A stretch of DNA of 64,000 bases from Abyssibius sp040880065 (GTDB lineage: Bacteria; Pseudomonadota; Alphaproteobacteria; Rhodobacterales; Rhodobacteraceae), in the NCBI GenBank assembly GCA_040880065.1, contig JBBDJE010000043.1, positions 22,312 through 86,311 on the forward strand, written 5' to 3'. The position numbers and the translations under genes were made by a program. The notes beneath the pieces are model-generated. The model ran no database searches. It saw nothing but the letters and a program-made list of their open reading frames with translations, and was not told where the DNA came from. Positions 63,100 through 64,000 of this stretch are shown piece after piece. Position 1 is the stretch's first letter; each line of letters begins with the position of its first letter.

Positions 63100-63580
63100 A
63101 TGGCCTCCATCATCAAACGCCCCTCCGGTGCCTACCGGGTCCAGATCAGACGAAAGGGCCGCTTAGCTGCGCGAAACGGCACAAAGTCACAACGATGCCG
63201 CACGCTCTAACCCGCTCGGCGCAGAGCCGCGTTGATCAGGGGTTTGCGCCTACATGCACGTCCGTCTCCCACCGCACCACCCATCACGCGATCTCCTCGA
63301 TCTCCACATAGTCGATATGTGCGAGGTAGGCAAACCGCCGCGACGTGAGCCACCTTGAAGTGCGATCTGTGCACAGAGCGGGACCGCCGCCCCGGCACGG
63401 ACGAGTTGAACCGCCTCTTTCGTTGCTTCGATGAAAACGAACGCCTGACCCTGCCGATGATGCAGATCGTCAAGTTCGCGGTGGCCACGGCAATGCGGCT
63501 GGACGAGATCTGCCGCGTCGAATGGACCGATCTCGACGTCGCCCGCCGGATGCTTCTGATCATCGACACAGGACAACTTG
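63100..63580 (+). pseudogene. tyrosine integrase remnants beside dusA
   Basis: Two pieces of a site-specific tyrosine recombinase remain. The first (63100-63210) reads MASIIKRPSGAYRVQIRRKG and then loses similarity and stops after 36 codons. The second (about 63360-63563) reads ELNRLF, NERLTLPMMQIVKFAVAT and AMRLDEICRVEWTDLD, which includes the first catalytic Arg, then breaks off after RRMLL. The catalytic tyrosine is missing. The 150 bases in between hold no clear gene, only a short minus-strand fragment ending at 63284. Integrases of this type insert in the 5' end of dusA. Confidence 0.75.
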
Positions 63581-63640
63581 CACGAGGCGCTCGGATCATC
63601 CATACTATTAGTAAGGAAAAACTCGCGGGCCAGACGACTT

Positions 63641-64000
63641 ATGCTACGGTTGATTTTTATTGTGGTTATCATTTATTTCGTTATTCAAAGCGGAATATTG
63701 GAAGAGGTTATGGCTTCATCGAAGCCGAACAGCGAGTTAACGTGTGAAGACATTGAGGCTGTGGCTGAAAAGCAAACGCTGCAGAATGCATTTGGCGCTC
63801 AATTTAGTGTTCTTAAAATTTCAGGAACATATGAACATTCGCGGAACGATAGTGCAGTTCGGTGTATCGGAGAGGCGCATCTCTCAAATGGAAGAACTCA
63901 AACGTTGATCATGCGAGCGTACGATGACTCCGATGGCGACCGCATGGTAAGCATCCGGCGTAGGACGCGGTCACGCGGCCTTGACAGCTTCCTGCATGAC
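63641..64000 (+). CDS. membrane-anchored protein of unknown function (partial, 3' end outside window)
   Basis: An open frame of 120 codons runs from ATG 63641 to the end of the window without a stop. The N-terminus is a hydrophobic helix (LIFIVVIIYFVI) followed by a polar region rich in Ser, Asn and Glu with two cysteines (ELTCED, VRCIGE). An internal ATG at 63710 has GAGG nearby and is an alternative start that drops the helix. Base composition is AT-richer than the rest of the window until about 63920. Not recognised; probably part of the integrated element. Confidence 0.5.
   Translation, partial: MLRLIFIVVIIYFVIQSGILEEVMASSKPNSELTCEDIEAVAEKQTLQNAFGAQFSVLKISGTYEHSRNDSAVRCIGEAHLSNGRTQTLIMRAYDDSDGDRMVSIRRRTRSRGLDSFLHD

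Overview
The window looks like a chromosomal segment of an alphaproteobacterium of the order Rhodobacterales (Roseobacter/Rhodobacter relatives), judged by GC-rich coding sequence, codon use and gene order. Gene blocks typical of that order include DUF177-rpmF-plsX-fabH-ihfA-MerR, dgt-argS-SPOR-nagZ-scpA-scpB with divergent erpA, ribE-ribB-ribH-nusB, and soxBDAG. These assignments come from reading translated motifs; no database search was run.

Layout. 1-7.4 kb: a fused 5-oxoprolinase/hydantoinase, a DjlA-like J protein, an EEP-fold nuclease/phosphatase and oligoendopeptidase F, ended by a 36-bp tandem hairpin repeat. 7.5-13.2 kb (minus strand): a ThDP enzyme coupled to trkH, folE2, and metZ behind a SAM-II riboswitch. 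13.3-15.1 kb: pyrC and pyrE. 15.4-16.6 kb: a polytopic membrane protein whose codon use differs from its neighbours. 16.7-19.6 kb (minus): a TPR protein, an OlsB-like acyltransferase and a BamE-like lipoprotein. 19.7-23.9 kb: DUF177, rpmF, plsX, fabH, ihfA and a MerR-type regulator, then tRNA-Pro(GGG), dcd, and the chromosome-segregation/wall-recycling/translation operon up to 31.6 kb.

31.7-38.2 kb: erpA, a sulfotransferase-like protein whose start codon overlaps that of divergent xth, and three capsule genes (kpsC, OPX lipoprotein, kpsS). 38.4-41.3 kb: riboflavin genes and nusB; the RibBA-type protein has a GTP cyclohydrolase II half without its zinc cysteines. 41.4-44.3 kb: a second sulfotransferase-like gene, a flavin monooxygenase and a DksA nearly free of zinc-finger cysteines. 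44.5-50.0 kb: tightly overlapping genes (MoxR ATPase, GNAT, DUF2927-like lipoprotein, 55-aa membrane peptide, VWA protein, small membrane protein, DedA) and an M48 protease, then a PIN protein and RlmI. 51.9-54.0 kb: a polar amino-acid ABC transporter without an ATPase gene. 54.2-59.9 kb: heterotetrameric sarcosine oxidase, split by a small opposite-strand membrane-protein gene with its own terminator. 60.1-63.0 kb: ccmI, ruvX, a DUF1289 protein and dusA.

63.0-64.0 kb: wreckage of a tyrosine integrase directly upstream of dusA, a known integration hotspot, then AT-richer DNA with an unrecognised membrane-anchored gene running off the window. Two copies of a 106-bp dispersed repeat lie at 50.0 and 54.1 kb; the first supplies the stop codons of both flanking genes. 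I found no clear new defence or mobile system. The most novelty-prone items are the MoxR/VWA/lipoprotein cluster, the stop-codon-donating repeats, the small gene inside sox, and the decayed dusA island.
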